A stretch of 64,000 nucleotides of DNA from QKMZ01 sp012965515 (GTDB lineage: Bacteria; Cyanobacteriota; Vampirovibrionia; Obscuribacterales; Obscuribacteraceae). Under the pieces are notes generated by a model that made no database searches, had not been told where the DNA came from, and saw only the letters and a list, made by a program, of their open reading frames with translations. The DNA is taken from the NCBI GenBank assembly GCA_937879965.1, contig CALFMP010000025.1:1-64000 (forward strand), read 5' to 3'. Each line of letters starts with the position of its first letter. Position 1 is the stretch's first letter. The translations under genes were made by a program, and so were the position numbers. This document shows positions 45,006-52,837 of the stretch, piece after piece.

Positions 45006-45266
45006 TTAAGACTGGGTAGGCGGTGGTGGGACGAAGCAGGAGCTGCCGCAGGCACAGGGGCAGGTGCAAGAACAACTGCAAGCGCAAGGGCAAGTACAAG
45101 GACAGGAACACTCGCAAAAGCACGAGCACGGTCCAGCAGCTGAAAGCCCTTGTAAAGCGGAGGTGTCATTGCCGAGTTCGAAAGACTGCAAAGCCTCAGT
45201 GCGTGTATGCGCCTTGGCTTTTACATAGCCACTGTAACTACTTGAAAATGCCTTCCTAAAACTCAT
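45006..45266 (-). CDS. Cys-X repeat RiPP precursor peptide
   Basis: 86 residues from the ATG at 45266, which has GGAG six bases upstream (an ATG at 45299 would add 11 residues without such a site). A polar leader of about 46 residues ends LSAAGP. Then comes a core of strictly alternating Cys: fourteen Cys-X steps (X = Ser, Phe, Glu, Pro, Thr, Ala, Gly), a final Cys after GSS, and a tail FVPPPPTQS. It is first in a same-strand series with E1, YcaO and SagB genes, so it is the likely substrate of azole formation. A metallothionein-like metal binder is the main alternative, but the context and the shared tail with the peptides at 48822-49255 favour a RiPP. Confidence 0.85.
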   Translation of the reverse strand: MSFRKAFSSSYSGYVKAKAHTRTEALQSFELGNDTSALQGLSAAGPCSCFCECSCPCTCPCACSCSCTCPCACGSSCFVPPPPTQS

Positions 45267-45433
45267 ACAAGTCTCCAATCTAAAAAGCCCACATGCCAAT
45301 AGTAACCACTTGGCCTGATATTGGTGACACGGATTTAGATTCAGAACATTTAAATTACATACAACTAACCATTTATGAGGTGAGGTTCACTAAAGTACAG
45401 TCGATTGATGTCTCACGAACAAGCAACGCCGCC

Positions 45434-46396
45434 ATGAAGGCAAACGATCCCTTAGTCAGCATTTTGATGCCTTATTACCGACTTGGAGAATTTCTTGTCG
45501 ACGCGGTCCAGTCGGTCAAAAATCAAACCTATCAGAACTGGGAGCTGATCATCGTAGATGATTGCTCGCCAGACAATCCGGCGCTAGAGGTATTGGCGTC
45601 TGAAACTGACGCGCGCATTCATGTTAGTCGCAACGAGAAAAATCTCGGTTGCGCGGCTTCTCGCAATGTTGCTGCCGCGCAAAGCAAAGGCGAATACTTT
45701 CTACCGCTAGATTCAGATGACGTTCTTGCGCCCACCTACATTGAAAAGACTGTTAAAGCCATGGCCGAAACCGGTGCTTCAGCCGTCTACACGCATGTTA
45801 AGTACTTTGGCAAGCAAGAGTTGATTTACATTCCCAGCATTGATCTGGTTGATATTTTTACAGGTCATTTTCCTTGTAATACGCTTCTGCTGAAACGGGA
45901 ATCCTTCGACATGGCCGGGGGATACAAGAATCTAAATGTAGTCGAAGATACCGAATTCTGGATTTCACTAATTGAAAGTGGTGCGAAATTTACATGCATA
46001 CCAGAACCGCTCTACCACTATCGCTTTCATGACCGCAGTACGATGCACCTTCATAGCAAGAAGATTATGAAAGGCTTCTACAATATCCTTCTCCTGCACC
46101 ATACAGCATTTGCAGAGCATCTCGAAGGGGTGTTGAAGAAGTGGTGTGAATTCGCGGAATCCAGTTCGGACGGAACCTATCAACAAAAGCGACAAATGGA
46201 AATCGCAAAAACCGACGCCAGCAATTCAAAATTCGAGGCAGAATTTTCACATCTCGAAAGTGAGATGAAAAGCCTGAAAGAGAAATATCGGATTCTGGAA
46301 AATCGAGTAAAACGCAACGAACAAATGCTTGCGAGTCTGCCCTCCCTGACACGTCAGATCTCTTACCTTGCCTTGAAGAAGGTTAGACTACGCTAA
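45434..46396 (+). CDS. GT2 family glycosyltransferase, first of tandem pair
   Basis: 320 residues from the ATG at 45434, which starts directly before the GT-A domain; an ATG at 45293 would add 47 residues and run into the promoter region of the divergent precursor. Motifs: VSILMPYYRLGEFL, IIVDDCSPD, and DSDD near residue 95. A C-terminal coiled coil (about 255-300) ends SLPSLTRQISYLALKKVRL, a tail shared with the next gene. Probably acts on a surface glycan; glycosylation of the peptide cannot be excluded. Confidence 0.85.
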   Translation: MKANDPLVSILMPYYRLGEFLVDAVQSVKNQTYQNWELIIVDDCSPDNPALEVLASETDARIHVSRNEKNLGCAASRNVAAAQSKGEYFLPLDSDDVLAPTYIEKTVKAMAETGASAVYTHVKYFGKQELIYIPSIDLVDIFTGHFPCNTLLLKRESFDMAGGYKNLNVVEDTEFWISLIESGAKFTCIPEPLYHYRFHDRSTMHLHSKKIMKGFYNILLLHHTAFAEHLEGVLKKWCEFAESSSDGTYQQKRQMEIAKTDASNSKFEAEFSHLESEMKSLKEKYRILENRVKRNEQMLASLPSLTRQISYLALKKVRLR

Positions 46397-46408
46397 AAGA
46401 GATAATAA

Positions 46409-47344
46409 TTGAATCGAGAAAACAAACAAACGCAGCCTCTCGTAAGCATATTGATGCCTTACTACGAACTTGGCGACTTGCTGCAAGAAGCAGTCAGCAG
46501 CGTCATTGCACAAACTTATCCCAACTGGGAATTAGTTATCGTTGATGACTGCTCACCAAATTGCTCAGCGGCGGACGCACTCTCCAATTTTAGAGACCAG
46601 CGCATCAAAATAATCAGGCACGAAAAGAATCTCGGCAACGCATCAGGGCGAAATACTGCCGCAAAGAACAGCACCGGAGCCATTTATCTCAGCCTTGATA
46701 GCGATGACTTACTGGAGCCAACTTATATTGAGAAAACCGTAGACGCAATGTTTGAAGCAGAGGCTTCCGCCGTCTACACAGATATTCAAATCTTCGGCTT
46801 TCACAATTACGTGTACAGACCTAGCGCCGATCTCGGCGACATAATCGCGGGGCATTATCCACACAACACCTTTATCTACAAGAAAGAAGTTTTCGATTTG
46901 GTAGGCGGGTACAAAAATATTGAAGCGGTCGTTGACACCGAGTTTTGGATTTCGGCGCTAGAGGTCGGCACCAAATTTGCTTATGTCCCAGAGCCCCTCT
47001 GGCGGTATCGCAAGCATTCCTCCTCATGGAGTCAAAATTACAGCTCGATCGGCAATGCTTTTTACAAAGTGCTTATTCAGCATATCGATACTGCAAAAAA
47101 ACACGTGCCGCGAATGCTCGAAGACATGATCCAACGCGCCGAAAATGATATTCAACAGCTGGAAAAACGTGACAAACCAAGGGAAGATTATCAACGCATG
47201 CACAAGGAGTTTCACGACTTACTGCATGAATATGAACGCTTGGAAAAACAGGCTCAGAAGACAGAAGAAATTCTTGGAAGTTTGCCCAAACTAGTAAAAC
47301 AGCTTACCTATGTCACAATGAAGAAGGTCGGCTTGAAGAGTTAG
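46409..47344 (+). CDS. GT2 family glycosyltransferase, second of tandem pair
   Basis: 311 residues from a TTG with AAGAG upstream, 12 bp after its paralogue. Motifs: VSILMPYYELGDLL, VIVDDCSPN, DSDD. It has the same C-terminal coiled coil and the SLPKLVKQLTYVTMKKVGL tail as its neighbour. The two are a tandem duplication and probably one transcript. Its stop overlaps the convergent downstream reading frame by 4 bp. Confidence 0.9.
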   Translation: MNRENKQTQPLVSILMPYYELGDLLQEAVSSVIAQTYPNWELVIVDDCSPNCSAADALSNFRDQRIKIIRHEKNLGNASGRNTAAKNSTGAIYLSLDSDDLLEPTYIEKTVDAMFEAEASAVYTDIQIFGFHNYVYRPSADLGDIIAGHYPHNTFIYKKEVFDLVGGYKNIEAVVDTEFWISALEVGTKFAYVPEPLWRYRKHSSSWSQNYSSIGNAFYKVLIQHIDTAKKHVPRMLEDMIQRAENDIQQLEKRDKPREDYQRMHKEFHDLLHEYERLEKQAQKTEEILGSLPKLVKQLTYVTMKKVGLKS

Positions 47345-47751
47345 TTACCGATTGATTCTCGGCGCCAGGTTATGTGATGCTTGAAATTTCCTGATTGATC
47401 GGCTTTCGCTGTGAGCACTTTGTGATCAGTATTGGTCATGTTTACGTCATATTGCGATTCAATTTTGAGCTCCACAACGCCTGGATTCGTTTTCTCAAGA
47501 TATTTTGCCAACGCCAACATATCAGTGTCACTAGATAAATAAGCCATTCTGCCGCGCGGTTGAAACCAGACTAAATTGCCATCCTTTCTCTTCAAAACAA
47601 TACTTGTTTTGTACCGCCCCTCTAAACTCACGAACATACAAAAGGTCCAGGGACGCCGGTCCATCAAAGACATTCGCACAAATGCGTCAGGGTAAAAATA
47701 AATCCGCAAAGGAATTGCAAACAAAATGGTGGTGGCAATCACTGCGAACAT
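47341..47751 (-). CDS. C-terminal part of the HTTM protein in a shifted frame
   Basis: 136 residues from an ATG inside the end of the upstream HTTM frame. It starts with a membrane segment (FAVIATTILFAIPLRIYFYP), followed by a soluble beta-rich part (LVWFQPRGR, VVELKIESQYDV). Read without the frame change, the frame also continues upstream of the ATG as a sensible sequence (IQKPGTFYK). It therefore looks like the missing last membrane segment and C-terminal domain of the HTTM protein rather than a separate gene. If translated independently it would be a small membrane protein. Confidence 0.6.
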   Translation of the reverse strand: MFAVIATTILFAIPLRIYFYPDAFVRMSLMDRRPWTFCMFVSLEGRYKTSIVLKRKDGNLVWFQPRGRMAYLSSDTDMLALAKYLEKTNPGVVELKIESQYDVNMTNTDHKVLTAKADQSGNFKHHITWRRESIGN

Positions 47752-48739
47752 TTTGTAGAACGTTCCAGGTTTTTGAATCTCTGCTATTGAGGATTCCTCG
47801 CGGCTTCCAATGGTTTTTTCTCAGCCAGTCAAACATCGGGCGCTTAGCAAATGGATTGACAAAGGCAATGCAAGCGGCAAAAACTGTAAGGTGAAGGGGC
47901 GCAATGAGCGGATCCATGGTCGCAAAAACCAACGATTGAAAGACAATAATTCCAGCCACAGCAAATATTTGCGTCTTTCTATGCCACAAACCCAACGAGA
48001 AGAGAAGTTCTGCGACAACCACAAGAATCGAAATTGCCTTCCAAAATACTGGATCAGGGTGAATCTGATTGATGAGATGAAAAACCCAATTCTGCACGCT
48101 ATTTCCAAAAATCAGCGCCTCAAGCGAATGTCCTGATATGAACTGGGGCGTGAAAAGCTTTTGCAAGCCGGAAAGAAAGTAGCAAGCAAACACAGACAAC
48201 TGGATCAGGCGACGAGAGGCTGAGCGACCTTCACGCCTAAAAACCAGTGCAACGCAGATCCAAATCGTAAGGAAAAAACTGTGCGGAAAAGCGAGATTGG
48301 CGTCAAGGCTGGTAATGTACGCTATACAGCCCGCCACTAGAAGCGGTGGCAGCTTTCCTCTCACTCCGACAAGCATTGCAGCGCCGGCAAGACTACAAAG
48401 GCAAAGCAAGATTATGGCCAGACTTTCAGAATCCGGAAGCGCCAAGCACTGGTCTTGCCACCACCATGTTTCAACCTGATATTCCGCTTTCAACCAGTTA
48501 AGCGATTTAAATAAATGCCAACAAACCAGTAGAGAGAGTAGTCCTGTAATCCGATTCAGCTCGTCCAACCCGTCTTCCGAGAGTAGGAAGAAGTCGAATA
48601 ACGAGTCAAGAGCCGAGGATGACTTTACAGCCGGCGTTTCGGCGCCTTCCAACGAGTTGGTATGCAGCGAAGAGGCGGAAGTCACGTTGATGGTGTCAGG
48701 CTCGTTACCATTTGCCTTATCGCCAAGTTCCGCATCCAC
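47687..48739 (-). CDS. HTTM-type integral membrane protein, probably frameshifted at its 3' end
   Basis: Open for 350 residues from a GTG. After a polar N-terminus (about 60 residues) come at least six or seven membrane segments typical of HTTM/vitamin-K-carboxylase-like proteins, with FACYFLSGLQKLF and a His-containing FHLINQIHPDP. The last about 20 residues are unlike a membrane protein end, because the reading frame appears to be lost near 47785 in an AAAAA run. One base fewer would join it to the frame at 47341-47751. HTTM proteins are poorly characterised; a few are gamma-glutamyl carboxylases. Divergent from the right-half precursors, with 82 bp between. Confidence 0.7.
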   Translation of the reverse strand: MDAELGDKANGNEPDTINVTSASSLHTNSLEGAETPAVKSSSALDSLFDFFLLSEDGLDELNRITGLLSLLVCWHLFKSLNWLKAEYQVETWWWQDQCLALPDSESLAIILLCLCSLAGAAMLVGVRGKLPPLLVAGCIAYITSLDANLAFPHSFFLTIWICVALVFRREGRSASRRLIQLSVFACYFLSGLQKLFTPQFISGHSLEALIFGNSVQNWVFHLINQIHPDPVFWKAISILVVVAELLFSLGLWHRKTQIFAVAGIIVFQSLVFATMDPLIAPLHLTVFAACIAFVNPFAKRPMFDWLRKNHWKPRGILNSRDSKTWNVLQNVRSDCHHHFVCNSFADLFLP

Positions 48740-48821
48740 TATTACATCACCGAGATTGTCAATAAGCTAGTATCTGTTCGTGAGGTGTCGTTTGCCACCC
48801 ACGCCTTTTAGAGAGAAAACT

Positions 48822-49025
48822 GTGTCCAGCAACTTTCAACTCGCAGCAGAAATCTCAGACTTTCTGCAAGATTACCAAAACTATCTTGGTTACAAACAAG
48901 CCTCCGATGAGAAGCTTGTCGCTCAGACACTTTCTCAAAGCAATCAGAGCTCTTCGAAGCCGTCCGGTCCATGCGCATGCGATGGCTGTGTATTCCAACC
49001 ACCGGAACCAGATTCAGGTTTCTAA
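48822..49025 (+). CDS. RiPP precursor peptide B1 (CACDGC core)
   Basis: 67 residues from a GTG at 48822, with GAGAG eight bases upstream. An acidic leader (EISDFLQDYQNYL ... KLVAQTLSQSNQ) ends KPSGP and is followed by CACDGC and a tail FQPPEPDSGF. The length (67) and the last 22 positions match the next gene closely, which supports the chosen start. It lies upstream of the right-half modification genes. The expected modification is thiazole formation at Cys, and possibly loss of the leader near Gly-Pro. Confidence 0.8.
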   Translation: MSSNFQLAAEISDFLQDYQNYLGYKQASDEKLVAQTLSQSNQSSSKPSGPCACDGCVFQPPEPDSGF

Positions 49026-49051
49026 AAACACATAAAACAAAAGGGTGCAAA

Positions 49052-49255
49052 ATGTCTGCCAAAAATCCGACCGTTGTTCAAACAGCAGAGTTCGAAACAG
49101 ATTATCTCCACTACCTGAACTCCAACGAACAAATCGACAAATTGCTTGTTGTTGAGACCCTTTCCCAGCGCAATCAACGCATGGCAAAGCCATCAGGTCC
49201 TTGCGCATGTGACGGCTGCCAATTTCAACCACCGACGCCGGACTTTGAATTCTAG
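49052..49255 (+). CDS. RiPP precursor peptide B2 (CACDGC core)
   Basis: 67 residues from the ATG at 49052 with AAGGG about seven bases upstream, 26 bp after B1. The leader contains DYLHYLNSNEQIDKLLVVET and ends LSQRNQRMAKPSGP; the core CACDGC and tail FQPPTPDFEF parallel B1. The pair is a tandem duplication that has diverged in the N-terminal half while the Gly-Pro-core-tail part stayed nearly constant, as expected for a functional core. Confidence 0.85.
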   Translation: MSAKNPTVVQTAEFETDYLHYLNSNEQIDKLLVVETLSQRNQRMAKPSGPCACDGCQFQPPTPDFEF

Positions 49256-49375
49256 AAACACGAAGGACCAGCAGTCGCGGACGTTGAGAAATTATTGGTC
49301 GTCGATATCATTTCACAACGCAACACCACTGGCGGATTTCTAAAAGCTGAGACAATTTCAATCATTCGAGAATGA
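49256..49375 (+). pseudogene. Remnant of a third precursor leader
   Basis: In the same frame, directly after the B2 stop codon, the sequence reads as DVEKLLVVDIISQRN, closely matching the B2 leader segment QIDKLLVVETLSQRN. It then diverges and ends at a TGA (49373-49375) without the Gly-Pro and Cys core. There is no start codon in a normal position. It is best explained as a decayed third copy. Confidence 0.6.
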
Positions 49376-49402
49376 TAGTCACTAAACTGACTATCATTTT
49401 TT
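49373..49402 (+). terminator. Terminator after the B precursors
   Basis: TGATAGTCA (49373-49381) and TGACTATCA (49388-49396) form a 9-bp stem with a six-base loop, followed by TTTTTT. It separates the precursor pair from the E1-YcaO-SagB genes, allowing more precursor than enzyme messages by partial read-through. Confidence 0.8.
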
Positions 49403-49455
49403 CTTCTTACGCCGCATAAAAGCTTGTAAGATCGGCAATCTACAACGGCATCGAA

Positions 49456-50604
49456 ATGACCATAAAAGACCCAAACCTTCGTTTTCCCAAGAATCCAACT
49501 CTGGTTGAAGACCTCGACGTCTTTGATATGCCTGACGGGTTGGGGATGCAGGTGCGTGGTGGGGCGACAAATCTTGTAGTGCGCGGGCGACTGGCAGTCA
49601 GCCTGATGCCCTGGCTGCTTAGCGAACTAAAGCAAAAGAAGCCTCTGGAAAGCATTATCAAAAATCGCCCGTCTGGCTCACACGAGACTGAAATTGAGGA
49701 GTTGCTCCTGCTGCTAGTCAGAAAGGGCTATCTGGTCGATGCTGATGCGAAAGGAAACACAGCAAGTGCAGAACCAGCCAAGGACAGCGTGGAAGAAAAA
49801 CAGCGGTTGTTCTGGGGGAGAAAACTAGGCTTTACGCGCAACAACACATCAGCGCAAGAAGTGGAAGACAAACTGAAAGGAGCCAAAGTAGTCCTTGTTG
49901 CCGATGGACTTTTAGGGTGCTGCACTTTTGATGTTTTGAACCGCTCGGGAATCAAAAATCTTGAAGTGCTGGATAGATCGAGCAACGCGGGATTGAAGCA
50001 ACTAATTGAAGACGCCAAAAGCAACGGCATTGAAGCGACTTATGCTTGTACCAACTCTCTAGAAACGCTCGCAAGTCTTATCGAATCAAAAGTCGAAACA
50101 GCAGATCTGCTTGTCACTGTTACGAGAAACGCGCCCCAAAGTTTTTTCAAAACCATCAACCAAATCGCCCTCGAGACGCCGATTGAATGGCTGCGTGCCA
50201 ATGAGAATGCTGTCGAACTCGAAATCGGTCCGCTCGTCATTCCCCGTGATACAGCATGCTTCACGTGCTACGAATTGCGCACGCGCAGTGCCAGCGATCA
50301 CCCTATCGAAGAGGCCCTCAATTTGCAGCATTTGGAGTCTTTGCAAAATAGCGACGATCATCCCATGCAAGGCGAATCTCTGGCCTTTGCCACCGCAGGA
50401 GGTGCGCAAATTTCGATGGAAGTCATCCGGGCGCTAACAAAGATTAGCTTGCCGGTGACGTATGGAGCAGTGATCTTCAATACATTTGATGGTCACACAG
50501 AGCATTTGAAGGTCAAAAAAGTGGCTCGCTGCCCTGACTGCTTCAGCGGTGCGATCGATATACGCGGTGAAGTGCAGCCTGAAAGAGACTCTGCATATGC
50601 ATAG
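49456..50604 (+). CDS. E1-like (ThiF-type) TOMM leader-binding protein, right copy
   Basis: 382 residues, paralogue of the left copy. The N-terminal leader-binding winged-helix region begins FPKNPTLVEDLDVFDMPDG, parallel to the left copy's FPSRPKLVEDILVFQMPDG. The E1 fold follows (VVLVADGLLGCCTFDVL). The zinc-binding pairs are CFTC near residue 270 and CPDC near residue 357. It presents the B precursors to YcaO. Its end overlaps the YcaO start by 8 bp, so translation is coupled. Confidence 0.9.
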   Translation: MTIKDPNLRFPKNPTLVEDLDVFDMPDGLGMQVRGGATNLVVRGRLAVSLMPWLLSELKQKKPLESIIKNRPSGSHETEIEELLLLLVRKGYLVDADAKGNTASAEPAKDSVEEKQRLFWGRKLGFTRNNTSAQEVEDKLKGAKVVLVADGLLGCCTFDVLNRSGIKNLEVLDRSSNAGLKQLIEDAKSNGIEATYACTNSLETLASLIESKVETADLLVTVTRNAPQSFFKTINQIALETPIEWLRANENAVELEIGPLVIPRDTACFTCYELRTRSASDHPIEEALNLQHLESLQNSDDHPMQGESLAFATAGGAQISMEVIRALTKISLPVTYGAVIFNTFDGHTEHLKVKKVARCPDCFSGAIDIRGEVQPERDSAYA

Positions 50605-51904
50605 CCCAGGACCACTGGCTCCAGTTTTGAATTGGGTAAATCCAAGGATGGGACCAATCACGCGTTTTCGCGGCATGCGCTTACAGAGACCGGAGCCGCC
50701 ATGGTGGCTGTATCAAGGCGACCTCGTTCGTACAATCGGGAAGTTTTTTACCTCTGATACGCCGAATGCTCTGGGCTGCTCGCTGGACCCCAACGAAGCA
50801 ATGTTGCGAGCGCTTGGCGAGGCAGTCGAACGATACACAGGTTACAACTCGCTGCGCTCGGCAGAATTGCAACAGCTGAAAGCCTCAGAGAGTGAGCTTT
50901 TACACTTGTTTCCTTTTTGCCTTCCCGACGAAGCCTGCAGTGACAGCTTCAAGGGTTTAGGAGTCGGTTATACCGATGACACCCCACTTACCCACACGCC
51001 GGCAAAACGCTTGAAAGACGGCAACGATGGAAGAACCTACTGGATTCCCGCCGGAACCGTTCACATGTCATTCTGGGCAAAAGCTCCAGAGCCGCTCATC
51101 GCTCTTCCCACGTCTGCCGGACTATCTTTCTACAGTAACCGAGTTCAAGCAATCTGGTCTGGGTTGCTGGAACTTGCCGAGAGAGATCAGATGATGATTT
51201 TTTGGCTGAATAAAGTTTCAATCCCAAGATTGCGCATAGAAAAGGAATCTGTCGGGAGAGATCTTTGGCAGCGTGTTTCCTTAATTGAAAAAAGCGGCAC
51301 AAAAGTACACCTGTTCAGCATGACACGCGACTTTCCGATACCTGCGGTATTCTGCATTTTAGAAAGCGAACGCTTTCCGTACTATGTTGCCGGCGCGTCC
51401 GCTCATGAAAACGCGGAGGTGGCATGCAGTGGTGCAATCGATGAAGCGATGGCAATACGCTTTGCGCAATTTAAGTTTGGAAGCGACGCGGAGGTTCCTT
51501 CATTTACTGAATTCGACTGGGTCAAGTCATTCATAGATCACGCCAATCTCTATGCAAACTGGCCCAACAGCCCTGCTCTGGATTTCCTCCTGAAAGACAA
51601 TAGGAATGAGGTATCCCTCCAAGAGTACAAGAACAGAAAATGGCTTCAGGCGCCAGCCTCCATAGGGGATCTCGCAAACGTTGCTAGAAACTTGGAAGAC
51701 ATGGGACTGACAGTTTTATGGAGCGATCTAACCTCAACCGAGGCGAGTGAACTCGGAGTATGCGTCAAGGTCACGGTACCGGAAATGGTGCCACTGATTG
51801 TCGCCCACAAAGTGCGTTGGCTTGCCAGCCCACGCCTACGCAATGACAGTCCGTCAGAGAGAAGAGCAAAAGACTTCAACCACGAAGCACACCCATTCCC
51901 ATAG
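50597..51904 (+). CDS. YcaO cyclodehydratase, right copy
   Basis: 435 residues from the ATG at 50597; a longer ORF starting at 50549 would be unlike the left copy. Motifs: GEAVERYTGYN, GLLELAERDQ, AIDEAMAIR. The C-terminus is HEAHPFP: the last residues match the family, but the full PxPxP tail of the left copy (PYPHPFP) is reduced. It should install azolines on the B1/B2 peptides. It is followed after 2 bp by the SagB gene. Confidence 0.92.
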   Translation: MHSPGPLAPVLNWVNPRMGPITRFRGMRLQRPEPPWWLYQGDLVRTIGKFFTSDTPNALGCSLDPNEAMLRALGEAVERYTGYNSLRSAELQQLKASESELLHLFPFCLPDEACSDSFKGLGVGYTDDTPLTHTPAKRLKDGNDGRTYWIPAGTVHMSFWAKAPEPLIALPTSAGLSFYSNRVQAIWSGLLELAERDQMMIFWLNKVSIPRLRIEKESVGRDLWQRVSLIEKSGTKVHLFSMTRDFPIPAVFCILESERFPYYVAGASAHENAEVACSGAIDEAMAIRFAQFKFGSDAEVPSFTEFDWVKSFIDHANLYANWPNSPALDFLLKDNRNEVSLQEYKNRKWLQAPASIGDLANVARNLEDMGLTVLWSDLTSTEASELGVCVKVTVPEMVPLIVAHKVRWLASPRLRNDSPSERRAKDFNHEAHPFP

Positions 51905-51906
51905 AT

Positions 51907-52731
51907 ATGAAACTAATTCACAATCCAGGCTCGAGCGCCGACATTTATCACACAGAGAGTTGCAACACGAAGTCTGCAAAGCTAAACCGCGCATCATATG
52001 AAATGAACTACGAGCGCAGCGCCGCGCCGCTGGGCAGCGAAAAGGCAGAAGAGGTTATCGAAGGCGCACCGCGAGACGTTCGCATCAAACTCGATGTAAC
52101 GGCTGTAAGCGCTGACATGCCGGTGGAAACAGCAATCACCAATCGACGCAGCCAAAAGGATTTCTCGCGCGATGCGCTTCCGATGCCGCATCTTGCAAAG
52201 GTATTGTACCTCGCAAACGGTGCGCGTCCATCAAGTCCAGACGCCAGCTCAAACGCGGGCGCAAGCTCAAGTTATGGCTCAGGCTCCAACTTCAACTTTC
52301 CATCCGCAGGTGGATTGGCGTCGACTCAAATAGACGTATTTGTATTGAACGTAGCCGGAGTAGAGCCTGGAATCTATCGCTTCGACAGGCGAACACACGA
52401 CCTTGTCCTTAAAAAGAAAGGCAACTTTTCGACTTGGCTCAAGGAATTCGGCATTCTTCAAATTGAATTCGGTGATGCAGGAGCCGTACTTATTCTGTCT
52501 TGCGATATGGCTCGATTGGCGGAGAAATATTCAATCAGAGCTTATAGACTCGGCTTTATGGATGCCGGTCATGTGTCGGAGAACATTTACCTCGCAGCGC
52601 ACGCGCTAGATCTGTGCGTCTGCGCGACGGCAGGATTTATCGATTCCGAAATCAATTCAGCCCTTGGTTTCGACGGCTTAGACCAGTGCGCGCTTCTCGC
52701 GCTAGGCATAGGACTCGCTAACGAAGCGTAG
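51907..52731 (+). CDS. SagB-type TOMM dehydrogenase, right copy
   Basis: 274 residues. FMN-dependent fold with TNRRSQKDF near residue 80, LYLANGARPS, a Gly/Ser-rich loop, FPSAGGL and GFMDAGHVSENIYL, parallel to the left copy. It oxidises azolines to azoles. It ends the right half-operon. Its stop codon is immediately followed by the 21-bp tandem repeat array. Confidence 0.9.
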   Translation: MKLIHNPGSSADIYHTESCNTKSAKLNRASYEMNYERSAAPLGSEKAEEVIEGAPRDVRIKLDVTAVSADMPVETAITNRRSQKDFSRDALPMPHLAKVLYLANGARPSSPDASSNAGASSSYGSGSNFNFPSAGGLASTQIDVFVLNVAGVEPGIYRFDRRTHDLVLKKKGNFSTWLKEFGILQIEFGDAGAVLILSCDMARLAEKYSIRAYRLGFMDAGHVSENIYLAAHALDLCVCATAGFIDSEINSALGFDGLDQCALLALGIGLANEA

Positions 52732-52732
52732 T

Positions 52733-52837
52733 GGCGCTCGGTTTTAGCGTGGGGGCGCTCGGTTTCAGCGTGGGGGCGTTCGGTTTTAGCGTGGGGGCGT
52801 TCGGTTTTAGCGTGGGGGCGTTCGGTTTTAGCGTGGG
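52733..52837. repeat. Five tandem copies of a 21-bp repeat
   Basis: Units of 21 bp (ggcgctcggttttagcgtggg, with t/c changes) start at 52733, 52754, 52775, 52796 and 52817. The last runs directly into the palindrome at 52837. The flank agcgtggggg is the same as that next to the palindrome at 58031, so the array may have grown by copying the edge of the palindromic element. Confidence 0.85.

Noticed and set aside
44955..45259. Forward-strand Ala/Gly/Arg-rich ORFs opposite the Cys-X precursor
   Set aside because: They are antisense to the precursor; that strand has no suitable ribosome site, while the Cys-X frame has GGAG and a cluster context.
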